Assembly (NCBI RefSeq): GCF_000227135.1
Contig: NC_018263.1
Coordinates: 1,120,035-1,184,034, forward strand
Direction of reading: 5' to 3'
Length of the DNA: 64,000 nucleotides
Source: Leishmania donovani
Taxonomy: Eukaryota > Euglenozoa > Kinetoplastea > Trypanosomatida > Trypanosomatidae
Shown here: piece by piece, positions 31,294 through 42,912 of the stretch
How positions within the stretch are numbered: position 1 is the stretch's first letter
Layout: each line of letters begins with the position of its first letter
The notes under the pieces: generated by a model
The model's input: the letters and a program-made list of their open reading frames with translations, nothing else
Database searches by the model: none
Told to the model about the DNA's origin: nothing
Position numbers and translations under genes: made by a program

Positions 31294-32775
31294 TCAGAAT
31301 CCTTCACTCAACTCCGCATCGCACCGCTGCACGTGCTGCTCCATGAATGTCAGTGGGCCGATGGGTCCGCAGGCGAATTGAAGCTCGCACTTGATCCGGG
31401 CTCGCTGCATCCATTCCGCCTCCTTCAGTACGCGCTGAAGGGTGTGGCGTACGATGGCCGTGTCGCACCCTCTGAGCGACGTAGCGCTGTCTGACGCCTC
31501 TGGTGCTGATGCCAACGCGCCCTGCACGATTGAAACGACCCGCTTTAGTACCTGCACATCATGCATTGTAAGGGGAATGCCTTGTGAGGAGGCGAGGCCA
31601 CCGAGGAAGCCGGCGCTGAGAGGCGCCTCGCTTTGAAAATTGCAACTCCACACGAGGGAAGGGCACACACCGAGGAAGCGGAGCGGAAGCAGCTCCTTTA
31701 CCTTCGCTGTCTCTGCAGATGCAGGCGTGGCACCAGAGAGGGGAGAAAAGGAAGACAAGGTAGGCTTGGGCTGCGAGGACGCGATAGGCGACGGGTATCC
31801 TTTCGAGCCAAGCAGCCCCATGACTGTCAGGGCGATACCCAGGCCATCCGGGTCCCCGTCAACCATGATGTAGAGCTGCAGGGCAGGCCGCAGGGCATGA
31901 ACACGACGCAGCCACTCCCGAGCGGCGACGCACGGATATCCTTTTGTGCACAGAAGGATGCACGAGTACGTGTGCGGAGTGCCGCTCTTCGTCATGGACT
32001 GCAGTACAGCATGATGAACACTCTCCTTCTCAATCAGGACGAGCCTATACGGCCGGCTCGATGATATGCCGTCACGTGCTGCTTGCCAGACACCAGCCTC
32101 TCGACACCCCACCATACGGGTCGCGAGGGAGTACGTCAGCGTGATGCCCGCAGAGCCGCGCGCGGACACGTCAATCAGTTCCACTGGATCACAGAGCTCC
32201 AGCGTGATTGCGCCGGCCAAGAGACTCTTGCCAGCGGCTGTAATGCCTAGTGACTCGCGCGTGTAGAGCGGCGTCAAGGACGCCGCGCCCTGGGCTCCCT
32301 TCCACGGCCGTGACAGAAGGCAGCGAGGACTTCGAAAGAGCGAGGTCAGCACAGGTCCTTCTCCACGTTGCTGATGAGGAGGCACACGCGCCACAACTTC
32401 GAGCCAGCCACATAGCCGCTTGATACTTTCGTGGGTCGCGCGCTGCCCTCGCGGCGCAAAGAGTGGCGGGTTGCGGTAGTACAAGTCACGCTCCGTGCAG
32501 ACGTCGAGACGTGATGTGCCGTCGCCTGTCTGGAGGAGCGAGTAAGGTGTCTCTTGCTCGCGCCGCGGGGCTGTGCTGCATCGAACTATCTGCAGCACAT
32601 AGAAGGTCTGGGCGATGGCTTGGAGGTGAGAGGCGCGGTAGCCGTTGCGGGTCGGACTCGCTCCCTCTGCGCAGAAGTCGCGGAGAAAGAGAAGAAGAAG
32701 GGCTTCGATGTGGCTCTGCAGCTGTTGGTGATACGGTGCGCGGTGGCAGTCGTGGGAGGTGGCCGTGGTGGACAT
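31294..32775 (-). CDS. SPO11: SPO11, meiotic DNA double-strand-break protein (topoisomerase VI A-type)
   Basis: A 493-residue protein with both parts of the Spo11/TopoVI-A family. The winged-helix part carries CTERDLYYRN (93-102); Tyr100 is at the position of the catalytic tyrosine that attacks DNA and stays bound to the 5' end. The Toprim part shows IEKE (248-251), GYP (279-281) and the metal-binding DGDPDG (306-311). These residues are all intact, so it should be able to act. It is longer than yeast Spo11 (398) owing to insertions, including a Ser/Pro-rich one near 330-360. In meiosis Spo11 starts recombination in the nucleus; Leishmania undergoes genetic exchange in the sand fly. An in-frame ATG at 32895 exists, but a splice acceptor at 32787-32786 favours 32775. 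Confidence 0.92.
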   Translation of the reverse strand: MSTTATSHDCHRAPYHQQLQSHIEALLLLFLRDFCAEGASPTRNGYRASHLQAIAQTFYVLQIVRCSTAPRREQETPYSLLQTGDGTSRLDVCTERDLYYRNPPLFAPRGQRATHESIKRLCGWLEVVARVPPHQQRGEGPVLTSLFRSPRCLLSRPWKGAQGAASLTPLYTRESLGITAAGKSLLAGAITLELCDPVELIDVSARGSAGITLTYSLATRMVGCREAGVWQAARDGISSSRPYRLVLIEKESVHHAVLQSMTKSGTPHTYSCILLCTKGYPCVAAREWLRRVHALRPALQLYIMVDGDPDGLGIALTVMGLLGSKGYPSPIASSQPKPTLSSFSPLSGATPASAETAKVKELLPLRFLGVCPSLVWSCNFQSEAPLSAGFLGGLASSQGIPLTMHDVQVLKRVVSIVQGALASAPEASDSATSLRGCDTAIVRHTLQRVLKEAEWMQRARIKCELQFACGPIGPLTFMEQHVQRCDAELSEGF

Positions 32776-33455
32776 ATCCGTGTGTCTACACAGATACAGA
32801 CAAGCGACAGAGAGCAAATGGCGAGAGGACACAGAGGGGAGGGAAGGGGGTGACAAGAGAGGCGTGTCACAGATGCGACAAACCGACACAGGCATCGGGG
32901 TGGGAGCGGGGAGACGGAGCAGATTAGGTCGTGGTGCACTGCATCTCTTGCGTCTCTCTCTCTCTCATCAACGCAAAACTTGGAGGAGAGACCATTCCAC
33001 AAAAAGCGGCGAAGGGGGAAGGATTGAACAGCGCTGCTGTCTATGTGCCAACGGCGTTCGCAGTTTCGATAAAACAGAAGTACATAACAAAACACGCCTC
33101 CCTATGGTACATCGATCAGTGAAAGGTAGATGAGCGAGCGTGCGAGTCTATTAAGGTGAAGAAGAGAGTAGGGAAGGGGGTGATATTGCTCAGAGGTGCA
33201 GCGTGCAGTAAAACGAGAAGTACTAGGAGCGAACCACGCGAAGGAGCAACAGCGAGCGATACAGAGAGCGGCGATGGCGGAAAAGAGTATATGGCATGAG
33301 CACATGTGCGAGTACTTCCGCGAAGCAGGCGCGTCTCTCCCTTGCAAAGAAACGTAAACGTCATCCCATTACATCAAGGACAGATTGTAGGACGGAAAGG
33401 GAGTTGGGCGCCTCTAACCCCCATGCGATCAGCGTGTGGTGCCGTTGTGGAATAG
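32776..33455. other. Spacer between SPO11 and the giant NDK-like gene
   Basis: About 680 bases holding the SPO11 acceptor and the 3'UTR of the giant gene. No further gene. Confidence 0.5.
32786..32850 (-). promoter_or_regulatory. Candidate trans-splice acceptor for SPO11
   Basis: A minus-strand pyrimidine-rich tract (strongest 32850-32832) runs to GTGTAG with the AG at 32787-32786, about 10 nt before the chosen ATG. Its position inside the longer open frame decides the start. Confidence 0.4.
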
Positions 33456-33657
33456 CTACAGTGAGTGGTAGAGGGCGATGGCGTGAGCGAACTCTTCGTA
33501 GGTCATGCGCCCACGTCTCTGCGTCTCAATGTCAATGAACAGCTTCTTCAACTCATGGCTCATGCACGGGACGCCAAAGTTATCGAGATACTTAAAGTCG
33601 CGGTAGAAGAGAGCAAAAGAAATGGTGTTGCTCATCTCGTGCGCCGAGGCCGCTTCC

Positions 33658-33692
<35 letters not shown>

Positions 33693-36600
33693 GGGAGCGC
33701 CCAGGGAGCGGTAGTGTTGCCACAGTAGCTTGTAATCCGCATGTGTGCTGGCGTGTAGCAATGCATCATACACCCACGCCATCTGCAACTGGGATTTCAT
33801 TCGCGGCGGAGGGGATGGCGGGCGCAGCTCTGCGGCGACTGTTTGCGCCACAGCGACGATGCTCGCACTCTCTTCCGAATCGTGAGGCGCCTCCGCTGGT
33901 GCAGGTGACGCTCCCCTCGCCTCGGTGGTCTCTATAGGGGTGTGGTCGAGCATCTGCTCGCGACTGTGCATCCAATCGAGTACCGCCGGCGTGTCGCAGC
34001 CTCGCGTCCAGTCAAAGACACGCAGGTGCCTCAAGCTCGGCGCCACTGCCATGACGGGGTTGAGAAGCCACCCCTCCTTTAGAACAACGTCGTGGTCCAT
34101 ACCGGCGACACCCACGGCACGCAGAAACGGGTCGGGCAGGTACATGTCGTGATGGCTCGCGTTCCAGCACCAATAGCGGCGGACAGCGAACGCGGCCAAC
34201 GGCCCTGATGCCGCCATCACGCCAACGCACGACAGCGGTGACGGCGCCTCGTCCTTGTCCTCTTCATGCGTCGCTCTCGCGTCCACAATCGATTCGGCGA
34301 GTAAGGCGTTGAAAGACGACGGGGCAGCCTGAGTGCAGTCGGCGTAGCCAATCACGCACTGGCAGAGATCGTGCCAGGAGAGCGACTGCGCGTCCCAGGT
34401 AACGTTCCACTTCGTCAGAGACGGCGGCGCCGGGGCATGGGATGCGCCGCTCGTGTCACGCGTTGCTGCCGGCGCCTGCAGCGAGTCACGAACTGCGGCG
34501 TAGAGGCCGTTTACTACGTAGTGCCCCTTCCACGGTGCTCCTGGGTCTGTCGCCACGGCGCGTTCATTTGTATCACTTGCGCAGCCGGGCGTCATGCGGC
34601 AGAGACGTGTCACCTCCAACCCCTCAGACAGCCGCATCGACACGCCTTGCCGCATCTCAGCCCACAGCTCGTGGGGTGTGAGATGCCAGATCTTCATGGC
34701 ATCGGCAGCGCTGTAGATGTGCCTGCGCTGGTGCAGGTCCTCGCTCGCCGAGCCCACCAAGGAGGTATCCGCGTCATGCACCGCCTCCTGTGAGAGCGCC
34801 GAGCGCGCAAGGAGCTCTGGCCACGGCACTTCATCGCCAAAGACGGCGCTGAAGCGGGCCTGATCCTCGACAGCGACTTCACCGCTCTCTGAAAGCACCG
34901 CTGCGAGGTTTGGACAATCCGCAAAGAAAGCCTCCGTGGCGTACAGTCGGTCGAGGAGGGCCACCGTGCACTCTTGCTCCTCTTCTTCATGCTTGACAGC
35001 TGCTGTGACGGCCACACCGTGCTGCTGCAGGTGCTGGCGCAGCAGCGCGCGCTGAGCTGTGTCCAGTTGGTGACTGAAGAAAAGCAGCGTGCTGACGTTG
35101 CGGTGCAGCAGAGCGCTCTCCGCTGTGTTGTCGGAGGTTTGGACACCAGGCGGCGCTGCTGCTGCTGCTGCTGCTGAAAAGGTGTTCAGGAGGGGGAGGT
35201 CGTAGCGCTGCTGAAACGCTGCCTCCCGCGCGGCTTCTGCAGCGCGGCGCGCTTCGGCTTCGTGCACCTCGTTCCGTGCCTTGGCAAGGGCAGAGGGGAG
35301 CAGCAGCGTTTCAGACGCGGATGCCTTTTTGCGTGTCACCGTAACGGTCTCCACGAGATGTAGCACCTCTCGAGTGTCCCAGCAGGCGAGATGCGAAAGC
35401 ACACCGGTCCCGATGCCGTCGCACATGGCAACCGGGTTGCGCAGCCATGCGCGCAGCAACGCCGTGGCGCCTGATGGCTCTGGCTGCCGAAGCACCACGC
35501 TACCGATAGGGTCGCTGTCGAAATAATCCAGCGGAGGCCACTGCAAGTGCAGGCGACCCAGCAGACTCTGCAGGGGCCCCTCGCTCACGCACACACCACC
35601 GCCGCCGCCCTCGGCCATCTCCGGTGCTGCGTGCAGTCCGAAAGACGACCACGACGCGTAGAGGCGGCCGCGAATACTCCCAGGCGCAGCCAGCGTGGGC
35701 TCCGCACAGCCAAACACCTGTGCGAGACACTCCTTCCAGCTCCACCGACTGGGGCTCCACGACACCAGGTAGTACGGCAGCGGATACTCGGTGATGGCGC
35801 CGGCGATGGTGTGAGCGAGGTACGGAACGTGGGCGTTGATCACGTAGACGCCGTACTCTTCCAGCTCCGCGACGTGCAGGTGCGGCCGCACCCACAGCGA
35901 ATTCTTCGCCGTCTTTACGAAAAGCTGAAGCTGCGGCGCCGTCATGCCGCCTAGTCTCTTGGTAGCGCGGGAGGCCGGCAACAGCCGGCCGCCGTCAAGC
36001 AGCGCCTTCCATGACGTGCCGAACGTCCGCGCGGCGCGCTCCTCCTCGTCGGCGTTCAGCTGAATCTCCTGCGGCTCTTCGATAGCGTAGCTCCAGTCCT
36101 CAGGGTACAGGTATTGCACGGTGCGCTTCAGCGTCGCTATGTCTTCGCCGTGATCAGCGATGAAGCCGTGGGCGTCTATGCGGAGGCCGTTGTCGAGGAG
36201 CACAGAGCGCACAAGGTGATGAACGGCACTGTTTGTTGCAACCTGCGGCGCCAGAGTCAGCACCGCAGTATCGCGAGTGGTTTCGTCGTTGCACTCATCT
36301 GCAACGGCGGCCGCCCAGCAGCACCGGATGCGGGCGCAGGCGTGCCGCGCGTCCATGCCGACTACGGTGTCCCACAGATACGCAGGCCCGTCGTCATCGC
36401 GAGCGGCGACGGAGATGAGCGGATCCTGCAGCGCCCACGCCACAGTGCGAGGATCCAAGGTCGAGACGTCGGTGCTGCTTCTCGCCGTTTCATTGCCCGC
36501 CGCGACGTTCACCCACGCCGCTACCGTCGGATCAGACCACACCGGGAGCCGCCACCACAGCTGCCGCTGCCGCACCGCCGCCACGGCGCTCTCCGAGACA

Positions 36601-39600
36601 TGCAGGAAAGGGGAGTCGTGGCCCCGCGTGGAAAGCCCGGACGCACGGCTAAGATCACCTTCCCCGCCCTCTGATGCCCACCACTGCCGCAGTACACCAG
36701 TGGGCGCCTGTAGCTCTGCAATGAGGTGCTGCAGCTTCGTGTACCCCATGTCCGCGCGCGCAGAGTCCCAAGTGAGCAACCACACTCGCACTCCTACGAT
36801 GGCCTGCGCCGCTACAAACTCCTTCTCTGCTTCCATGACGTCGCCGTTCATCACGTAAAACGGCTTGCCGGACTGCAGTCTTTGAATGAAACAGCCCTCG
36901 CCTACGACGGCCGTGTCGTGCGGATAGAGGCTCTTGCTCCGGCGACAGAGCGCGGCTACTTCGCGCTCGGTAACCTGCATGACTCGTGACATCTCTGCTG
37001 CGTTGTAAAGGGACACCGAGGTGTGTCGATAGGACACCCCAAACCGTTCCTTGAAGCGTATCTGCCACTGCATCGAGCTGGCGAGGCTCTCGATGGCTGG
37101 AATGGCAACGCCGTAGCGGTATTCGCGGTGGTGGTGGCAGCGGTAGAGCACGGACGCCTCAGCCGCGCTGGCGCACTGTACCACGCGCTCGTGCACAATA
37201 CGAACACCATTGATGCGCAGTTGTTGCTCAAGCAAGCTGCGAAGAGTATGGTAGCTCGAGGGCATGCGCTCCGCCACGGGGACGCACGTTGGGTCCAGAT
37301 AGAGGACCGCAGAGCATGTGAAAGGCGAGGACGGAGAGGGCGGATTTTGTCGGTGCGCCGTCGCAAAGCCGCATTGAAGAAAAGGGTCGACGGCGCCTGT
37401 GAACGCCACGTGGCGATAGGCGCGCAGCTGCGCGAGGATCGTGAGGTCTGCCGGCCCGTCGTCCGCTTCTTCCGCTTCTCTCGGATGTGGAGCATCCGGT
37501 GGCGGGGGCGTGGCGAGGGCCGTAGCTGGTGGAACAAGCCGCGTTCTGTCCTGCAGCATCAAGACTGTGCGCGTGCACTGGAAGTCGCGCAGCTGCCGCA
37601 CCAGCGCGTGTACGTCCTCCTGCGGCAGGACGTGGAATGCCTCTGTGATGACGCTGGTGTCTCGACAGTACACGCTGGGGTTGGTGAGAATCGTTGACAG
37701 TAGCGACGGGTGCACCCCGGACTGAAGGAGGAGGCAGCCGTACGGGTCCTGTCTCGGTGACTGCGCGAGCCAGCGACACCGCTCAGCCAGTGCAGCAAGG
37801 GGAGTGTTCGAGGCATGCAGAACGCACTCGATCTCGTCAGGCTGCCCTGCCAGGCTGTACCGCGTCCACTGCGCTCCAAAGTGCTGTCGCAGGGAGCCGG
37901 CAGCCGCGGCAACCGGGTCGGCGGCCCCAATCACGTCTCTCAGGTAGTCGTCCCACGACATGTCCGCGGCATTCCACTCAACCGCGTACCAGACAACTTC
38001 GTGGCTGCCAACGTGCAGGCGGGACCGTCGGTAGCTGTACGGCGCGTTCATCACATAAAGGCCCTCCTCGGCCATGTAACCCACGAAGAGCGAGTCAGAC
38101 AGCTTCGCCTGATGCTCGGGTGCCAGACTCTCCCACCACATCATCACGTGTACGGTCCCGTACTTCTCTTCCGCCTCCTTCGCGTTCAGCATTAGCCCAA
38201 GCTGCACTGCCTCCATCCAGCCCAGGTTGAAGTGACGCGCGAAGGCTTGCGCTTCGGCGTCCGTGATGGGCACCTCAGCAGCGCTGCGCATGTATGCGTT
38301 CTTGAAGAAAGAGTCGTGCAGGACATCCAGGAGCTCCCGTTCCAGGGCCACTTGCAGCGGCACGGCTCCGCTGTCGCGGACGCGCACCCGGTGTGCGAGC
38401 AGCAGCGCTGGCACCGCATCTCGCACCGCGGGAGTGGTGCTAGAGGGATGCAGCCAGATGAAGCCGTGATGGAGCTGCACGGCCCGCTGCGACTGAGCAA
38501 AGCGCGCCGTCCAGCAAGGGGTGGATGGTGAAGAGTCTTGTGACGGTAACAACGGCTGCAACACAGTTTTGAGCGTTTCGCGCACATACTGAACCACACC
38601 GGCGAGCGTGGACGCGCCTCGGTGCAGCAGTCGCTGCACGCTCGGCTGCCGCACGAGCCAATCTTCTAGCGCCACCTCAGAGCTCAGCGGTCCGCTCGAG
38701 CCGATCCGCGGCCACCGCAGCACATCGACCAGCGCGTGATACGCCGTGCGGGAGAATACGTGCAGCGGTTCGCCAACCAGACGCGTCGTATTTGCGGGGC
38801 TGCGATCGGCAATGCGGGAGAGCAACCGGGTCAGCGATCCAGCGGCAGAGTTGCCGCAACTCCCTGTCTCTCCTTCGTTGCCATTGCTGCATTGCCCGAC
38901 GAGCGCTTCCCGCATTTCGTTCCAAGAGACGGCAGATGCGTCCCACTGAACCCGCAGCAGATGCACGCGCGCTGTCTCTGCATTGTAGCGGTGCTCCAAG
39001 AGCGGAACGTGACCGTTCACTACCCAGACCTCGTACGTTGCAAGGTACCCGAGCCAGAAATTGTCACCGACGCAGATAGGCGCGGTGCAGCGCCACCCCG
39101 CCTCCAGTGCGCCGAGCGGAATGTGCAGCGCTTCACACACTATGGCGCCGCCATAGAGGTTTTCAGGAGTGAGCGGCTGAGCAGTCTCGTCTGCTAGCGC
39201 TGCAGCGGCAGCCCTGAGGGTCACCTGCATGTCGTCCGACATCATTGCCCACAAGCCAGTCCCGGTCTTTTGCGCCAGCTGCCGAGCCACTGCCAAAGCT
39301 GTGCTGCTGCTGAAGACGTAGTCGAAGGCGTCATAGCCAAAAATATCCGCCTCCTCGACGATGAACACGCCGCTTTCTTCGAGTGTGGCCAGTGTGAGCT
39401 TGATGGCCTCTGCGGTGGTGGCGACCGGCGGCAGAAGCGCGAGCACCGCCTCATGCGCGGTAGTCTCTGCTGCCGGTGACGCACTGAACGACGCGTGCAG
39501 TGTCACCCACGATTGCCCCTGTGAGCGCACCAGGTCGCGACTGACCACATCGTCTTCGTATGGAATGCCCCACCAGAGATGACGCGCACGCATCGCACCA

Positions 39601-41567
39601 AAGCAGTCAGCGGAGACTTGTACAAGAGGGTACGCTGCAGCCACCGATTCTGTGACGGCAGCCCCGTAAGACGCAGCGTGCTCCGCGCCCAAGGTTTCAT
39701 TGCGGCCTTCCCCGAGCGAAACGGGATCGACCGACGCTGCCGCGCAGAGGGCTTCGGAAATAGCAGCGCACCGCGCGGCCATGCTCTGCTGCTCTGGGTC
39801 GGCTCGCCACGACAGTTGCCACAGCCCGCCTGCGCGTTCGGACGCGCATGCGCTTGTGGAGGTCCCGAGTACATCACGGCGGTAAACGGCGTACGCGGCG
39901 TTGACGACAAAGTAAGACTCTGAGGTGAGACTGAAGGGGCGGTTTGGCGTTACCACCTCTTTCCGTTTGCCTTGCAAGCTCGCGGAGTCGCTCGCTGACG
40001 AGACAGCGTCCACCGGACACGCTGGGTTCAGCTCCGTCATGAGCTCCTGCCGCGAGAGCTCCGTGACTGACAGCGTGGCAGACAGCTGGTGCGTTTTGTG
40101 CGTATTCGTGGCACAGTGCTTCAGCACCGCGGCAGCCAGCTCCGCGCCAAGCAGGTCCTCGGCGAGAGAGGCGCTCCAAATGCGGCCCTCCTGCATGGCG
40201 ACCACCCAGGGCACGCCCCAGTTTTTCTCGAAACAAGCCATCGCTTCGGCAGCGACGGCTTTGCTCTCATCGACCGCGAATCGCCGGAGCGCCTCCTGGT
40301 CCAGCGCGTAGCGGGCAACATCTCCGTGGTGGAGATCCAGCTTTGCCTCTAGCTCCTCTGCGGAGACTTCACGTACCGCCTCGACGCACACTTCGAGTTG
40401 CTCCAGTTTTTGTTCGAGGAGGTGGACGAGCTCTTTGCGGGACCACAGGTGAGGGTGGACGAGAGCGACTGCATAGGTGCGAGAAGGGATCGAGTCCTTG
40501 GCGAGTGGCCCCGATGCTGCTGCTGCCATATCCACGCAGCCGTTTTTCCAGTCGTAGAGAGCTGCGGCATCATCCACCGAGTTTCTGCCCTCCGCTGTGC
40601 TGTCGGGAGAACACAGCGCATCATACAGCGCCACAAGGGCGACAGCGACATCATCTTCGTCTTTGCCAGCCATCATGTCGAACACGTCCGTAAAGTGGCC
40701 GTGCTCGTGCAGCGTAGGGCCACGCAGGAGCACCGCCACCCAGGGGAGCGGTAGGCCGCGCTGAACCAGCGACCGGGCAAATGGGTCGTCGTAAAGCGGC
40801 ACATTCATCCAGCACACGCGGCACGCCAGCGCCTCCAGTGCCCCCGTGAATACATCGATGCTGTGGGGCGTAGAGGCCGCCTCTGCCAGCATATGCGGCA
40901 ACCGAATCATTCGCTCCGTTACATCCTGCGACACTTCTGGTGCGGCTTGCGAGGGCCAAGAGGCGACGCACCACCAGCAAGGGGCGGCAGCGCCGCTAGC
41001 ATCGCCGCTTCCTCGCCGAAACGCCTCGAGCACTGCAGGATAGGCACCATTCACGACATAGTGCAGCGGCGCAGCGCGCTCTCTTTCGTCGGAGCTGAGG
41101 ATCCTGGTGACGGTCAAGCCCAGCGGCAGCGCAAGTACGGCGTCGTCGCCAGCCGATGTGCAGCGCGACGCCAACTCGGCAGCGGAGACGTTGTCTGCTC
41201 GCATAACATCAAACGCTGTGCGCAGCCGCCCGTCGTCGAGGGCAGAGTCCCAGAGCTCGCCATAGAACTCGTAGAAAAGAGACTTGAGGTCCTCTTCGGC
41301 CGCGCAAAACGATGGCTGCTCTTCTTCCCCCGTGGCACTATCCGAGGCGGAAAGCGGGTGGCGTAGAACGGTGTCCGTCGCCGACGCGGCCCAATAGTGG
41401 ATGCTGCCAAAGTACCTTTCCACAGTCGACGTGCTCAGCAATGTGCTCGCGGAGACCGTGTCTTCGGCATCAACGCACGCACCGACGTTCGCGAGGCACG
41501 TGCGTACGCGATCGACGACGGCTGGCGACCACACATGCGGTCGAATCAGAACAAAAATGGAGTTCAT
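33456..41567 (-). CDS. Giant protein with seven degenerate NDK-like units and a C-terminal EF-hand-like motif
   Basis: A 2703-residue protein built from a repeated unit of about 250-400 residues. Each unit begins with a strand of the type SIFVLIRPHVW (4-14) or YAVALVHPHLW (365-375), continues with a helix and the motif [YFW]V[VMI]N[AG], and often with W-x-x-x-SW and a Gly-rich turn. The motif occurs seven times: 169, 552, 847, 1170, 1570, 1907 and 2349. Unit 4 ends IGAADPVAAAAGSLRQHFG (1213-1231) and then VLHASN (1249-1254), closely matching the nucleoside diphosphate kinase segments G-x-T-[DN]-P..GS[IL]R and N-x-x-HGSD. Other units have lost the histidine (unit 6: CVSEGP), so most or all are probably inactive. 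The end (2667-2700) holds an EF-hand-like helix-loop-helix with Gly and Glu kept but poor calcium ligands. A 12-Ala run is encoded by GCT/GCA repeats near 33660-33691. Role unknown. Confidence 0.85.
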
Positions 41568-41576
41568 ATGTAGGGT

Positions 41577-41601
41577 CTAGGGGGTGGGGTGGAAGCGGTG
41601 C
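41577..41601 (-). promoter_or_regulatory. Candidate trans-splice acceptor for the giant NDK-like gene
   Basis: A minus-strand C-rich tract ends in CCCCCTAG with the AG at 41578-41577, leaving a 5'UTR of about 9 nt. It is short but supports the ATG at 41567. Confidence 0.4.
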
Positions 41602-42354
41602 TGATGAGCGTAGGCTCGCGCGCGTGTACGTGCGAGAGTGAGATCAAGTGAGGGTCTTCTTTTCGCGTGGTTTCCAAGAAAATAAAATGACGAAGGGAAA
41701 ACAAGAGAAGTAATGCTCCATGTGCGGAGGTGGTGGTGGTGATAGTGATGGTGAATCAGCAGTGCGTACGAACGACTCGTACACCGCTGCAGCTGGTTTA
41801 CATGGAGCAGATCGCGATGGCAACCAAAAACAAAATAGGAGGCGCCTGTTCCGTCCGTGCTGGTGACTCTTCTCAAGGCGTTGTGTGTTGCCTTGGCTGG
41901 CTGCGCTCGGGTAAGATGCTGCACAAAGAGAAAGATGAGAAAACGACGACGGTGAATGGAGGCAGACAGAGCGAGCGCCGGCAGCTTGTCAGCGACAAGT
42001 GAAACAGGAGATGCAAAAAGAGACAGGAAAGGCCGATGCACACAGTCCTGAAGAGGGAGGACACTGAAATGCACGTCTGCTGCTTGCCTACACAGGCATA
42101 CACATTGACAGTGGCGTAGCAGAGAGAGAGAGCGAGGTAGGAGGTGGAGGAGTTGTGGGAGAGGGAGTGATGTGGAGGGTGTGCTGTCAATGAAATACCA
42201 CGTGTTCGACAAAAAAACTACTGGGCCGGCTGAACGTGGCCTTGGGGTGAGCCAGTGCCCCCTCCCCTTTCGTTTCATTGTATTTTCCCCTTCGTCTTCT
42301 TCCACGGTATGCATATACTTGCGCATGACTCTTCTGTAAAACGGGCGAGCGCAT

Positions 42355-42355
<1 letters not shown>

Positions 42356-42386
<31 letters not shown>
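42356..42386. repeat. (CA)n microsatellite
   Basis: An uninterrupted CA run of 31 bases in the 3' flank of the KKT14-like gene. Confidence 0.9.
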
Positions 42387-42387
<1 letters not shown>

Positions 42388-42606
42388 GAGCAAAAAAAAA
42401 ACGTGAACAGAAGACACAGCGTCAATCTAAGGTTGAATCAAATCTATCACAAACAGTGACTTGTCCTATCTAAGTCTGCCGTCTAAAGGGGAGGATGAGG
42501 TGTGTGTGGGGGTGGGAGGGGGTAGTGGAGCGGTAAGACCTTCTACACTTCATTCTCGCCATGGCGCTCTCTCTGTCTCCCTGCCGTTGCCGGTGAGTAG
42601 CAGGCG

Positions 42607-42607
<1 letters not shown>

Positions 42608-42640
<33 letters not shown>
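42608..42640. repeat. (CA)n microsatellite
   Basis: A second CA run of 33 bases, about 220 bases from the previous one. Confidence 0.9.
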
Positions 42641-42641
<1 letters not shown>

Positions 42642-42912
42642 GAGGGAAACAAAAAGAAAAAGGGCAGCAAAGCGGCGCCGAAGGGGTGGGGGTGGGTGGG
42701 CGTCGTCCGAGCGTCGCATCTGCAGACAGCTCTTCTGTTATCGGCGTTTTTGTTTGTTCCATGCGACCTGTGGCTACAAACCGAAGCGAGGATGGCGACG
42801 GATCACATCTCGGCGTATCGTTGCCACCACCACGCTTCTCCCCCTTGTGCCCCTCCTTTTCCTGCACAGCAAACATAAAAAAAGAGGAGGGAGAAAATAG
42901 CGCGCCGCCCCT

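Larger units (their letters stand above)
41568..42912. other. Spacer with two long (CA)n runs
   Basis: About 1.3 kb between the giant gene and the KKT14-like gene, including two microsatellites (42356-42386 and 42608-42640). Minus-strand open frames here translate to Cys-Val runs and are not genes. Confidence 0.5.
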
